This document shows, piece after piece, positions 1 to 8,447 of a DNA stretch of 64,000 nt (positions within the stretch are counted from its first letter, which is position 1; every line of letters starts with the position of its first letter). The DNA comes from CAYSEW01 sp964430245 (GTDB taxonomy: Bacteria; Bacteroidota; Bacteroidia; Flavobacteriales_D; Parvicellaceae), in assembly GCA_964430245.1 (NCBI GenBank), contig CAYSEW010000005.1, forward strand, positions 1 through 64,000, given 5' to 3'. The translations under genes and the position numbers were made by a program. Under the pieces are notes generated by a model. That model was not told the origin of the DNA. It worked only from the letters and a program-made list of their open reading frames with translations, and searched no databases.

Positions 1-248
1 GTATTGATGGCATTCGATCTTATTGTAGCAATATCTTCAAGTAGCTGTTTTTCATGTCCCATGTATCCTTTTACAATTTTTATTAAATTGGGAATAAGGT
101 CGTAACGTTGCTTTAGCTGAACATCAATTCCACTCCATGCTTCTTTAACTATGTTGCTGGTCTTTACTAATTTATTGTAAGCAATGATCAGGTATATTCC
201 ACAACCTATTACTATGACAAGGAGAATTATAAAAAAAGGATGATTCAT
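1..248 (-). CDS. LemA family protein (N-terminal part, cut by window edge)
   Basis: Reading leftward from the ATG at 248-246 gives 82 codons with no stop before base 1, so the C-terminal part lies outside the window. Residues about 4-24 form one hydrophobic membrane helix. They are followed by the LemA signature, LVKTSNIVKEAWSGIDVQL and then QRYDLIPNLIKIVKGY. LemA proteins are small single-pass membrane proteins of unclear biochemical role, with a helical domain. The gene is 46 bases downstream of the secreted-protein gene at 295-777 and may share its transcript. The family call is firm; the function is not known. Confidence 0.9.
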   Translation of the reverse strand, partial: MNHPFFIILLVIVIGCGIYLIIAYNKLVKTSNIVKEAWSGIDVQLKQRYDLIPNLIKIVKGYMGHEKQLLEDIATIRSNAIN

Positions 249-294
249 TCAATTAAGTTGCTTAAATATACTAAAAGATCTAAGAAAGTATTTA

Positions 295-777
295 TTATAA
301 TTGGGATACAAAATCATAGAGTCTTACCCATTGATCTTCTTTGTTTATTTTAGCTTGTACACGATGAACTCTAAATTCGTAATGGTCGCTATAGACTAAA
401 AATACACTCGTTAAAACCTGAAAATCAAAAGTGAGGATTTCTCCATTTTCTTTAGTTAGCTCAATGGTTCCTTCTATACTATTATTTGCATTGTTTAAGG
501 TGGTGCTTCTTCTCTTAGTTAAGTTATGGTATTTGCACTTAAAATCATTAAACCCTTCACCCTCTTTCCATTTATTTAATGGGTTAACAACATATGTACT
601 AGTGAACTGATGTAGCTCCTTTTTATTCAGCTTAGGGTAGGGGATCCTAGCAATGCTTTTCCAATATTCATCTTCATCAGTTTTTAACCCTTTATCTTTG
701 CTTTTTTGGGCTAAAGCCAGCGGGGTTATACTTCCATAAAGGAAAAAAAATAAAACAATATGTAAAAAATAGCGCAT
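295..777 (-). CDS. secreted protein of unknown function, 160 aa
   Basis: I do not recognise the family. The first 23 residues are a clear Sec signal peptide: MRYFLHIV, a hydrophobic core, and a cut after LALA before QKSKDK. The mature part is about 135 residues, rich in Lys and Glu near the N terminus, and has no lipobox, no repeats and no membrane helix after the signal. One Cys is visible in the mature chain (KCKYHN). It sits 33 bases downstream of the photolyase gene and 46 bases upstream of lemA, all leftward, so the three may be co-transcribed. A periplasmic or exported location is an inference from the signal peptide. Confidence 0.7.
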   Translation of the reverse strand: MRYFLHIVLFFFLYGSITPLALAQKSKDKGLKTDEDEYWKSIARIPYPKLNKKELHQFTSTYVVNPLNKWKEGEGFNDFKCKYHNLTKRRSTTLNNANNSIEGTIELTKENGEILTFDFQVLTSVFLVYSDHYEFRVHRVQAKINKEDQWVRLYDFVSQL

Positions 778-810
778 TTTGTAAATCAGTATACAATGTA
801 ACGTATTTTC

Positions 811-1750
811 CTAATGTGTGTTGTAATACATGAGTCCTTTTTTATAAGTAGATAGTGCTCTTTCTCTTGCTTTTTTGTGTTCTACAATAGGTATAGGGTA
901 GCTTGAAGAATTTAACTCTTTTATCCACTGTTGAATATAAAGGTGGTCTGGGTCGAATTTTTTAATTTGTTCTGTTGGATTAAAGACCCTAAAATAGGGT
1001 GCTGCATCGCAACCTGTACCTGCAGCCCATTGCCAGTTTCCATTATTGGATGACAATTCAAAATCCAGGAGCTTGGAAGCAAAATAAGCTTCTCCCCATC
1101 TCCAGTCAATAAGTAAGTGCTTACATAAAAATCCAGCAGTTACCATTCTAACCCTGTTGTGCATGTATCCTGTTTCATTGAGCTGTCTCATGCCTGCATC
1201 TACCATAGGATAACCTGTTGTTCCATTACACCATCTTTCAAATTCAGCTTCATTATTCCTCCATTGAATGCCATTATATTTAGCCCTGAAATTGTTCATG
1301 ATAACATGTGGGAAATGATAAAGGATCTGAATAAAGAATTCACGCCAGATCAGCTCAAACAGGAACTGATTATTTTCTCCATATTCACCATTTAGTTCGT
1401 TCACTATTTGCCGAATACTAATAGTTCCAAATCTTAAATGAGGACCTAGGCGACTAGTAGCATCTAAGCTAGGAATATTTCTATTGATATGGTAATTGTT
1501 CACTACATCGAGTNNNNNNNNNNNNNNNNNNNNNNNNNNNNNNNNNNNNNNNNNNNNNNNNNNNNNNNNNNNNNNNNNNNNNNNNNNNNNNNNNNNNNNN
1601 NNNNNNNNNNNNNTCATTTTGCTCTAATTCATCTATGATGTTAATGTCGAATATAAAAACGGGTAAAGTAAATTGACCTACAGCCAATGCATGGCTTAGG
1701 GCTGTATTATCTGTTAAACGCAAATCCCTTCTAAACCAAAATATATTCAT
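811..1750 (-). CDS. phr: deoxyribodipyrimidine photolyase / cryptochrome family (interrupted by assembly gap)
   Basis: The protein starts MNIFWFRRDLRLTDNTAL, the usual photolyase N terminus of the antenna-binding Rossmann domain. After the 100-N gap come the FAD-domain landmarks: TSRLGPHLRFG, the ELIWREFFIQI helix, GYPMVDAGMRQL, and NNGNWQWAAGTG followed by DAAPYFRVFNP. These are typical of class I CPD photolyases, which use light and FADH- to split pyrimidine dimers. The two pieces lie in different reading frames across the Ns. Together they give about 280 visible residues, against the usual 430-470. The simplest reading is that about 150 codons are missing in the gap, not that the gene is frameshifted. 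Whether it is a CPD or 6-4 enzyme or a cryptochrome cannot be settled here. Confidence 0.9.
1514..1613. other. assembly gap, 100 N, inside photolyase
   Basis: Exactly 100 N, the common placeholder for a scaffold join of unknown size. The flanking photolyase pieces are out of frame with each other, so the true length is not 100 bases. From family length I infer roughly 450 missing bases. Confidence 0.95.
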
Positions 1751-1848
1751 TAGATGTAAATTGTTAATGTTTCTTGTTAATTATTTAAATAGCATCTATT
1801 TTAAACTAAATTTAATTAACTAAATAGTAGCTGGGATTTTTGTTTAAG

Positions 1849-2976
1849 ATGATATTTTTAAAAAATATAGTTGTATTAATATTCTTTTTATTAGCAGTAA
1901 ATTCTATTCAGGGTCAATTTTTCAGCTTCGACTTATGGAAGTTAAAAAAAGAGTGGGGTGTTATTGAATTTGAAAAGGCCAATACAGCCAGGTTTTCACC
2001 TTATATGCTATGGAGTCAGAAACGTACCATATTATATATGAATTTGGCTAGGCAGGATGGACGTAAATTTCTTGATCTTGTTGCCAATCCTTATTTCGAA
2101 AAACATCCAGATTTGAAAAGACATTTATATCCTGCTTCACAACTATCTAGGGCTAAGGATCTACCGATGCTTTACCCTTCTTTTAGATTATGGTGTGCTG
2201 CTTTTCCACATGCAATAGTTTCTGGATTGGTTGGAATGGAAGGTCACCAGGCCATGGATTTTAGAATGGGTTTATTCCTCAATATAGGCATGACGGGTGA
2301 AAATTGTAGCTATGGATATTTTCGGGGTTTAAATGTGGCTTTGCAATTAATGAATAGCCCTCCTCATTGTAGTAATATTTTAGAGGATGAATTTTCTAGG
2401 ATCGCTGTAGCTAAAATGCCTCATATAAAGTATGGTTGGAATGCAGTGAATACTTTTTCAGGACCTAAGTACTCAGACATGGTTTTTAGAGATCATTGTA
2501 CGTCCAAAAGCATGCAGGTAAATGTAAGTGGGATTACTGATTTTCGTCACTTTATAGTAGACCTCACTATTGGGCAACGTAAGAATAACAATGTCAATTC
2601 AGCTAGGTGGGCTATAGGAAGTGAATTTTTCCCATTTAAGGATGAGCTACTGCTAGGTCCTAAGCTGCATTGGGCCAGTGAACTATATTATGGAGCTATT
2701 GGAGCTAATGCAATGGTCTATTTTATGGGAGATGAGTATTTTCCTGTTATAAGACCAGAGATCTCTGCTCGTTTTCCATATAATTATAAAAAAGAATATA
2801 TGGATTTTTTAGATCTTGAGAAATCCGGTTCCTCGATAGGTATTTCTTATGGATATAATGTTTTATTGCAAAAGAATAAATCGCTGCCTGTTGGAAGGCA
2901 TGTAGTCTCTATCACTTACAGTAAAAACTTTCTTTTTAGGGTTGAGAATATCCAAAATGAAAAAAGAAGAAGGTGA
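1849..2976 (+). CDS. secreted CAP (SCP/PR-1) domain protein
   Basis: The ATG at 1849 is chosen over an in-frame TTG at 1840 because it begins a good signal peptide (MIFLKNIVVLIFFLLAVNSI, cut near QGQ). The middle carries CAP-superfamily landmarks in order: a helix with LYMNLARQDGRKFLDL, His133 in GHQAM, GENCSYGY with Glu151, and MNSPPHCSNIL with His173. These match the family's His/Glu cavity. CAP proteins are secreted, and their biochemical role in bacteria is mostly unknown. The C-terminal 150 residues resemble no family I know. The stop abuts the stop of the convergent gene at 2977. The domain call is from motifs only. Confidence 0.75.
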   Translation: MIFLKNIVVLIFFLLAVNSIQGQFFSFDLWKLKKEWGVIEFEKANTARFSPYMLWSQKRTILYMNLARQDGRKFLDLVANPYFEKHPDLKRHLYPASQLSRAKDLPMLYPSFRLWCAAFPHAIVSGLVGMEGHQAMDFRMGLFLNIGMTGENCSYGYFRGLNVALQLMNSPPHCSNILEDEFSRIAVAKMPHIKYGWNAVNTFSGPKYSDMVFRDHCTSKSMQVNVSGITDFRHFIVDLTIGQRKNNNVNSARWAIGSEFFPFKDELLLGPKLHWASELYYGAIGANAMVYFMGDEYFPVIRPEISARFPYNYKKEYMDFLDLEKSGSSIGISYGYNVLLQKNKSLPVGRHVVSITYSKNFLFRVENIQNEKRRR

Positions 2977-3339
2977 TTAATTCTTGCTTATGTTTTCCAA
3001 TAAATAACCCAGGTTCTGATCGTGTTTTTGAAGCACTTCTAATCTTTCTTTGATCTTTGAATAATCGGATTGTCTGCTTGCTTTATAGCCCAGCTCCTCT
3101 GCTACCTCGCTTCTATAGGTAACGTAATTTTGATTGACATTGTTTGTTAGGTTCTCAGCTTTGTATTTATCGATTACTTTTTTAAGATAAATGATGTCTT
3201 TTAGATAAACAATCTCTTTTCTGAACTTGACCTTTTTTTTGTAGATCCTTGAGTAAAACAAAGTGATAAAAATCGCGATAAAAATCAATCCTCCAGTACT
3301 AATGAGCTGATTGATGGTTGAAATGTCTAGTTGATCCAT
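2977..3339 (-). CDS. small single-pass membrane protein, unknown function
   Basis: This is a 120-residue protein I do not recognise. A hydrophobic helix at about residues 16-29 (GLIFIAIFITLFYS) follows a short N terminus. After it comes a basic stretch (RIYKKKVKFRKE), so the remainder is probably cytoplasmic. The tail is strongly charged and helical, with heptad-like Leu/Ile spacing (YLKDIIYLKKVIDKY, then IKERLEVLQKHDQNL), which suggests a coiled coil. It is convergent with the CAP-domain gene, with no bases between the two stops. No RNA or protein-binding motif can be named. Confidence 0.6.
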   Translation of the reverse strand: MDQLDISTINQLISTGGLIFIAIFITLFYSRIYKKKVKFRKEIVYLKDIIYLKKVIDKYKAENLTNNVNQNYVTYRSEVAEELGYKASRQSDYSKIKERLEVLQKHDQNLGYLLENISKN

Positions 3340-3597
3340 AATTAGGGGTTGATTTATTCTATTTAGTAGAATAAATAAAGTAGCTACCCCTTTTTATTTC
3401 TGATATGGGTAATCCATAGTTGCGATTGAAACAGTTTTTATTTAAAATAAATAAAAATAATTGGGGTAGCATTACTTTATTTAAATAATGTTCTATTCTA
3501 TAGAACTATAAAATGTCTTAAGGGTTGCCTTTCTAATAATATTAATTTTAAATTTAAATAGGTATATTCATTATATTAATCATTTAAAATTCAGGAG

Positions 3598-4179
3598 ATG
3601 AAAAAAAATATATTTTTATTATTCGTTGGAACTTTATTTATTTCTTGCAATTCTTCAAAAAAAGGCAAATGGTCTCAATCTGATTTGGATAAATGTAAAT
3701 CGGAAATTATAATAGGAATGAAATCTTCAGGTGCTGATGAAGCTTTTGTATATCAAGAATATGGGCAGACTATGGATGAATTATCTAATTGTGTTTGTGA
3801 CAATGTTTCAGAAAAATATGATTCTTTTGAAGAAGCTGATTCTCAGTTATATGGTGCTGGAGAGGAAGATTTAGAAAAATTGTTTTTCACATGTGTTGAC
3901 ACACCAACTACTTTAAATTCTAACGGTTCACAAATAGGTAATTGGTCACAATCCGATTTAGAAAAATGTAAATTTGAAATTATAAATGGAATGAAATCTT
4001 CAGGTGCTGATGAAACAGCTGTTTATGAAGAATTTGGAGTGTCTATGGATGAAATATCTAGTTGTGTTTGTTATAAAGTTGAAAATGAGTATGGTTCTTT
4101 TGAAGAAGCTGATTCTCAACTATTAGGAGTGAGTGATGAAGACCTAGCAGACTTGTTCTTTTCATGTGTCCCCCAATAA
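3598..4179 (+). CDS. lipoprotein with two tandem ~75-residue Cys-containing units
   Basis: The N terminus is a lipoprotein signal (MKKNIFLLFVGTLFISC) with the lipobox Cys at 17. The mature chain is two copies of one unit, about residues 25-98 and 116-193. Each starts WSQSDL-KCK, runs through GMKSSGADE and MDE-S-CVC, and ends SFEEADSQL-G...DL--LFF-CV. Each copy has four Cys at matching positions, which suggests disulfides in a periplasmic or surface domain. The copies keep an identical 24-base DNA stretch (ATGAAATCTTCAGGTGCTGA and onward), so the duplication is fairly recent or still homogenised. AGGAG lies directly against the ATG, which is unusually close for a Shine-Dalgarno. Function unknown. 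Confidence 0.75.
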   Translation: MKKNIFLLFVGTLFISCNSSKKGKWSQSDLDKCKSEIIIGMKSSGADEAFVYQEYGQTMDELSNCVCDNVSEKYDSFEEADSQLYGAGEEDLEKLFFTCVDTPTTLNSNGSQIGNWSQSDLEKCKFEIINGMKSSGADETAVYEEFGVSMDEISSCVCYKVENEYGSFEEADSQLLGVSDEDLADLFFSCVPQ

Positions 4180-4213
4180 TAAGCATCTAAATTAATTGCC
4201 GTATTTTGATTAT

Positions 4214-4879
4214 TTAAATAATCGACTCTCCATTTAAGTCTGTAGTTAAGATTTCTCCCATGAAATTGACAAATGGCTTGGCTGCTTTAAACTGCTCTTT
4301 TATCCAATCATTAAAGTTAGCTTTGACTATTTCCTGGTCATTTATCTTTTTCATAAAGATGAATTGTTTAAATCTTAAGTGCTCAATTCCAGGATGATCT
4401 TTTTCAAACCCTTTAGGAACTGTTTTTAGTGTATCTCCTTTTAAGGTTCCCCATTTTTTATTGAGTGTAGGGTGCTGTACCACGTTTTTAAAATAGGAAT
4501 GATCGGCTTCTATTTCTTTTCTGATCCTCAGCAGATCCTCTTTTTCTGGTTTCCAAAATCCTGTAGCTATGAATGAATTTTCAGGTTCTATATGGAGATA
4601 ATATCCTCCTCTATATTTTGGTTTTGACCTGTGGAAACTTATTCCAAAATGAGTTTTATAGGGTGTTTTATTTTTAGAAAAACGAACATCTCTGTAGATC
4701 CTAAATACTTTGACTCTGTCCAATTGATTATCTGCTTTGAGTTGCTGAAACAGCTCTTCAGCGTAATTGGTCACTATTTTTTTTGAATGATCATGAAGGT
4801 GTTTATTTTTTTTAAACCAATCTCTATTATTGTTTAGGGTTAACTGATTTAAAAAATTAAAAACCTCCTGTTCCAGCAT
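4214..4879 (-). CDS. DUF2461 domain-containing protein
   Basis: The whole 221-residue chain fits the DUF2461/TIGR02453 family. Landmarks are the N-terminal FLNQLTLNNNRDWFKKNK, the RIYRDVRFSKNKTPYKTHFG block, and GGYYLHIEPENSFIATGFWKP. The length is normal for the family. There is no signal peptide or membrane segment, so it is probably cytosolic. The family has no established biochemical function, and the conserved Arg/Lys-rich central block hints at phosphate or nucleic acid binding, but that is speculation. It is the only leftward gene between two divergent neighbours and appears to be single. Confidence 0.85.
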   Translation of the reverse strand: MLEQEVFNFLNQLTLNNNRDWFKKNKHLHDHSKKIVTNYAEELFQQLKADNQLDRVKVFRIYRDVRFSKNKTPYKTHFGISFHRSKPKYRGGYYLHIEPENSFIATGFWKPEKEDLLRIRKEIEADHSYFKNVVQHPTLNKKWGTLKGDTLKTVPKGFEKDHPGIEHLRFKQFIFMKKINDQEIVKANFNDWIKEQFKAAKPFVNFMGEILTTDLNGESII

Positions 4880-4959
4880 AGATAATATTTAAAAGTCGAT
4901 TACTTCTTCTAATCTAATCATTTTAGCTGGACAGTAACCATGATCAATTTAACTTGTTG

Positions 4960-6822
4960 CTAATTTTTAATAAATCTCAGGGGCTGTGAATTATTTTCTG
5001 TATTGATCAATACAAAATACACCCCATTTTCAAGCGATCTAACATTAATATTAACCATAGATGAATTCAATAGTACTTTGCTAATTAGTACTTTTCCAGT
5101 GATGTCAATTATTTGAAGTCTTTCAATTAGAGTACCTGTAATTGTAAGATTCTCATTTACAGGATTGGGATATAGCTTAAAAGTATGCTGATCAATTAAT
5201 CCAATTCCTAAATAACCATCAACACCATCGCAGTTCTCGTCTATGCCATTATCTGGTATTTCAGTTGCTCCTGGGTAGATGGTGTTGTCTGTATCGTCAC
5301 AATCTGTGCTGTCTGTAGAATAGGAAGTTCCTGGATCGTAACAAAGTGAAACGCCTACACCATCTCCAAATCCGTCTCCATCACCATCCAAATAATAATT
5401 AGTGAAGGTTAATCCTTCATCTGCTTGTCCGTCACAATTGTTGTCCAGTCCATCACAGATCTCTGGTGCTCCAGGATAGGTCAATGAATCCTGGTCATTG
5501 CAATCTCCATCTATCGCTGCATATCCCACACCTGGGTTATTACAAAACGGAATTGGATTACCTAAGCCGAAACCATCATTGTCGTTATCTAGAAAGTAGT
5601 CTGTAGTTAGCCCTTCATCTATTTGGCCATTGCAGTTATTATCGATGCCATCACAAATTTCGAGGGCGTTTGGATATATGGTAGAATCGGCATCATTACA
5701 ATCGTTATTCGTTAAAGAATATCCAGCACCAGGATTAGCACAGAAAGAGGATCCGGCACTACTGATGTCTCCATAACCATCTAGATCAATATCTGCATAA
5801 TAAGTAGTAAAAGTAAGGCCGTCATCAGTAAGGGAATTACAATCGTTGTCGATGCCGTCACATATTTCAGGTGCGCCTGGGTAAATAGTTGGGTCATTGT
5901 CGTTACAATCTGTATCGAAAGTGGAATATCCAGCCCCAGGGTTAGCGCATAATGAATAGGCAATTCCATCTCCGTAACCATCATTGTCATTGTCTAAATA
6001 ATAATTTACAAAATTGAGTCCTTCATCTATTAGTCCGTCACAATCATTGTCTAGTGTATCGCAAAGCTCAGGTGCACCAGGATAAACAGTATTATTGTTG
6101 TCATCGCAATCTGTAAGGTTGTTAAATCCATCACCATCTAAATCGGCTGTGCCATCCGAACCATCGCAATCCTCATCAATACCATTAACTGGTATTTCGG
6201 TAGCGCTAGGGTTGATAAGACTATCTGCATCATTACAATCTTGATTGTTAGCAGCATATCCTGTTCCAGGATGAAAACAGAACAAGGTGCCTGGATCGGA
6301 ATCTGAACCATAGCTGTCATTATCTACATCTACATAATAAGTCGTTTGGCCAATTATCCCTGGATCAGCATCATCTGTAAATCCATTGCAATCATTATCA
6401 ATTCCATCACAGATTTCATTAGCATTAGGATGAATTTGGTTATTCCCATCGTTACAATCATTATTATTAGTTACATATCCAGTGCCTGGGTTGGTACAAT
6501 AAGCTGTTCCAGGATCATTCATGTCTCCAAAACCATCAGTGTCATTGTCNNNNNNNNNNNNNNNNNNNNNNNNNNNNNNNNNNNNNNNNNNNNNNNNNNN
6601 NNNNNNNNNNNNNNNNNNNNNNNNNNNNNNNNNNNNNNNNNNNNNNNNNATAAAAGATTCAAAATCTGAGTAGGGAACATTAACAGTACCATCCATAAGT
6701 AATGTGTCACAAATTCCTCCATAATTAGGTAGAATAGAAGAACAATCGTAAGGAGTGCATTGGGCATTGTATATAGAAGGAAAAGTAGCAAATGCTAAAA
6801 AAGAGAGGAGTAGTTTTTTCAT
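4960..6822 (-). CDS. T9SS-secreted protein with MopE-type metal-binding repeats (contains assembly gap)
   Basis: I start at the ATG at 6822 (MKKLLLSFLAFATFPS, signal peptide cut near NAQ), because upstream in-frame codons run into a terminator hairpin. The visible part has seven repeats of the putative metal-binding (MopE) motif: DCND/DCDD, then a Pro-Gly-Ala-Pro-type turn, then EICDGIDNDCNG. They are separated by Asp/Asn-rich DNDNDGYGDG linkers and Gly-Tyr blocks. Units two and seven have the variant ending NGIDE-CDG. Such repeats are thought to bind Ca or Cu. The C terminus (LYPNPVNENLTI...) is a type-A T9SS sorting domain, so the mature protein is probably surface-attached or released. The N gap removes part of the region before repeat one. 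Confidence 0.85.
   Translation of the reverse strand: MKKLLLSFLAFATFPSIYNAQCTPYDCSSILPNYGGICDTLLMDGTVNVPYSDFESFXXXXXXXXXXXXXXXXXXXXXXXXXXXXXXXXXXDNDTDGFGDMNDPGTAYCTNPGTGYVTNNNDCNDGNNQIHPNANEICDGIDNDCNGFTDDADPGIIGQTTYYVDVDNDSYGSDSDPGTLFCFHPGTGYAANNQDCNDADSLINPSATEIPVNGIDEDCDGSDGTADLDGDGFNNLTDCDDNNNTVYPGAPELCDTLDNDCDGLIDEGLNFVNYYLDNDNDGYGDGIAYSLCANPGAGYSTFDTDCNDNDPTIYPGAPEICDGIDNDCNSLTDDGLTFTTYYADIDLDGYGDISSAGSSFCANPGAGYSLTNNDCNDADSTIYPNALEICDGIDNNCNGQIDEGLTTDYFLDNDNDGFGLGNPIPFCNNPGVGYAAIDGDCNDQDSLTYPGAPEICDGLDNNCDGQADEGLTFTNYYLDGDGDGFGDGVGVSLCYDPGTSYSTDSTDCDDTDNTIYPGATEIPDNGIDENCDGVDGYLGIGLIDQHTFKLYPNPVNENLTITGTLIERLQIIDITGKVLISKVLLNSSMVNINVRSLENGVYFVLINTENNSQPLRFIKN
6550..6649. other. assembly gap, 100 N, inside MopE-repeat gene
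   Basis: Exactly 100 N. Here both sides stay in the same frame, which can happen by chance. The gap falls at the start of the repeat array, a place where short-read assemblies commonly break, so more repeat units may be hidden. Confidence 0.95.
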
Positions 6823-6871
6823 GATCTTACTGGGTTGAGTTTCACATAAATCTACATAAATTTTAGACATA

Positions 6872-6897
6872 AAAAAAGCCATCCGAAGATGGCTTTT
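6872..6897 (-). terminator. intrinsic terminator with UUCG loop
   Basis: On the minus strand a perfect 10-bp stem (AAAAGCCATC / GATGGCTTTT) closes on a TTCG tetraloop with a C-G closing pair, the exceptionally stable cUUCGg form. It is followed by a run of T. It lies 20 bases past the stop of the gene at 6917-7132 and ends that transcript. Confidence 0.9.
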
Positions 6898-6916
6898 ATA
6901 AATAATTTAAATGTAA

Positions 6917-7132
6917 TTAGGCTTTTTTAGGATGCCCTTCATCGATCCACTTACAATTCTTGCATTCACCTAAAATGATCACATCTTTGATCTTTTTATA
7001 TTCTACAATTGCCTGTTCCATCTCTTTTCTGGTGTCACGTCTTAGCTTGATTCCAGAATTTGTTCCTTTATTTCTTACTTCTATGTAATAACCGTCTTTT
7101 AGGTCGGTTGGTCTTGTTGGAGGTCTACCCAT
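6917..7132 (-). CDS. small conserved protein of unknown function, 71 aa
   Basis: The 71-residue protein starts MGRPPTRPTDLKDGYYIEV and ends with a CKNCKW dipeptide-spaced Cys pair near the C terminus. It is basic overall and has no signal or membrane helix. It resembles small cytosolic proteins seen in many Flavobacteriales, but I cannot name a family. Two Cys with a CxxC spacing could bind a metal or form a redox pair; four ligands are not visible, so a full zinc finger would need a dimer. It is a single-gene unit closed by the strong terminator at 6872-6897. An inverted repeat sits upstream of its start. Confidence 0.65.
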   Translation of the reverse strand: MGRPPTRPTDLKDGYYIEVRNKGTNSGIKLRRDTRKEMEQAIVEYKKIKDVIILGECKNCKWIDEGHPKKA

Positions 7133-7172
7133 TTTGTATCTGTTTTTAATTGTTTAATCACTTAAAAAAAGG

Positions 7173-7197
7173 TTGATTTTGCAATGAATTGCATCAA
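7173..7197. repeat. short inverted repeat upstream of the 71-aa gene
   Basis: The core TGCAATGAATTGCA (7180-7193) is a 6-2-6 palindrome. Outer arms TTGA (7173-7176) and TCAA (7194-7197) extend it with a small bulge. It is 40-65 bases upstream of the start at 7132 in a non-coding stretch. It could be an operator; no T-run follows, so it is not a terminator. Confidence 0.4.
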
Positions 7198-7369
7198 TTC
7201 TTTGAATCTTTATAGGAAATAACCGATTTTTTGTAATGATCTAATTTGCTGCGAATTTAATATTTCTTCCCAATTAAGACGTTAAAATTTGTTATTTTAT
7301 TGTGTTTTATGCCATTTTGTAGTTTTTATTTCTAAAATGTGAATTTGTAAATATTAAAATTTAGGTATT

Positions 7370-7711
7370 TTGAAAAATCAATTTTCCTCATTTAAAGAAT
7401 TTTATCCCTTCTATTTATCAGAACATGCAGATCCTGTTTGTAGGAGATTACATTTTATAGGTACTGGCTTGTTATTAGTTCCAATTATGCTGGCTTTTTT
7501 TTACAATGGTTGGTTTCTTTTAATGATTCCCATTATTGGATATGGTTGTGCTTGGGCTGGGCATTATTTTTTTGAAAATAACAAACCAGCCACCTTTAAG
7601 CATCCTTTATATAGCTTATTAGGTGATTTTGTGATGTTTTATCATATCCTTACTTTTCAAATAAAGGACCGTTTAAAAAAAGCAATTGAATTGTATCCAG
7701 TAGATAAATAG
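7370..7711 (+). CDS. Mpo1-like (DUF962 / YGL010w) membrane protein
   Basis: The 113-residue protein matches the DUF962/Mpo1-like family: FKEFYPFYLSEHADPVCRRL, a membrane hairpin at about 29-62, then AWAGHYFFENNKPATFKHP. Conserved His residues are visible at 19, 28, 65 and 78. Yeast Mpo1 is an Fe(II)-dependent dioxygenase acting on 2-hydroxy fatty acids in alpha-oxidation; the bacterial role is inferred from that. The start is a TTG at 7370, because an in-frame TAA lies 12 bases upstream, no ATG intervenes, and the resulting N terminus is the right length for the family. It converges with the barrel gene at 7718. Confidence 0.85.
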   Translation: MKNQFSSFKEFYPFYLSEHADPVCRRLHFIGTGLLLVPIMLAFFYNGWFLLMIPIIGYGCAWAGHYFFENNKPATFKHPLYSLLGDFVMFYHILTFQIKDRLKKAIELYPVDK

Positions 7712-7717
7712 GGGGGG

Positions 7718-8386
7718 TTATTTTTTCTTACCTAGCATAAAGTTGATTCCAAAGTCAAAATTTAGTGATCTGTTCTTTAATCCTTGATCATTTATTTCTT
7801 TTAAGCCTTCTTCAACTAAAAAGTCAAATCCTAAAGAAATTCTATCTGAGAGTATAAAGTCTAGTCCTAATCCATAGATGAAGCCATAATCTATGTTACT
7901 AAAATCACTAAAGCTTGGATGGTCAATAACTACTTCTTGATTATCTGAATTGATGGTTTTTGCATTGAGTAAATAGCCAAAATAAGGACCAAAATTAAAA
8001 TCGAATTTTATTTTTTTACCAAATCCTATGTGCATGAAAGCAGGCAGGTCGAAATAATTAAGCACTTGTGTAATACCTCCTGAAGTATCTATGCCATTGA
8101 TGTTGTAGTCGATATCATCGATAACCCAGCCCTTGTTTTCAAAATCGAAATCACCTTTAAATGAGAAAAAACGATTAAAATGATAGGTAACAGTAAGGCC
8201 ATACAATCTCCCAAATTTATTGATGGAATTAATAGAGTCCAATCCTGTAACATTGGTTAAATTAACACCTCCGTTAAATCCTAATTCCCACTTATAGATC
8301 TTTGGTTTAACCTTTGGTGTGTCTTCATCGTTTTGAGCAAGGGAAATACTTGGAAGAAAGATCAATAGTAGTAGTAGTTTTTTCAT
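7718..8386 (-). CDS. outer-membrane beta-barrel protein, PorT/OMP_b-brl-like
   Basis: A signal peptide (MKKLLLLLIFLPSISLA) precedes a roughly 200-residue chain of alternating hydrophobic/polar strands. It begins ELGFNGGVNLTNVTG and ends with an aromatic-containing terminal strand (LNFDFGINFMLG), as in the small barrel families annotated PorT-like or outer membrane beta-barrel. The role of this member is unknown; PorT itself is a T9SS component, but this fold class is broad and that should not be assumed. It lies 61 bases downstream of the D-threonine-aldolase-like gene on the same strand and may be the last gene of that transcript. Confidence 0.7.
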   Translation of the reverse strand: MKKLLLLLIFLPSISLAQNDEDTPKVKPKIYKWELGFNGGVNLTNVTGLDSINSINKFGRLYGLTVTYHFNRFFSFKGDFDFENKGWVIDDIDYNINGIDTSGGITQVLNYFDLPAFMHIGFGKKIKFDFNFGPYFGYLLNAKTINSDNQEVVIDHPSFSDFSNIDYGFIYGLGLDFILSDRISLGFDFLVEEGLKEINDQGLKNRSLNFDFGINFMLGKKK

Positions 8387-8447
8387 CTTTTTAAGATTTA
8401 TTAGTGTTGTTGTAAATTTAGGAATGTCTATAATATACTACCAAAAA

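Noticed and set aside
1159..1395. Open frame on the plus strand across the photolyase
   Set aside because: It is antisense to the strongly conserved FAD domain of the photolyase and shows no family pattern.
811..1750. Photolyase as a frameshifted pseudogene
   Set aside because: The frame change falls exactly at the 100-N gap of unknown length, and all visible motifs are intact, so the gap explains it.
5781..6320. Open frames overlapping the MopE repeats in another frame
   Set aside because: They arise from the repetitive Asp/Asn codons of the real gene and have a low-complexity Met/Thr/Ile composition.
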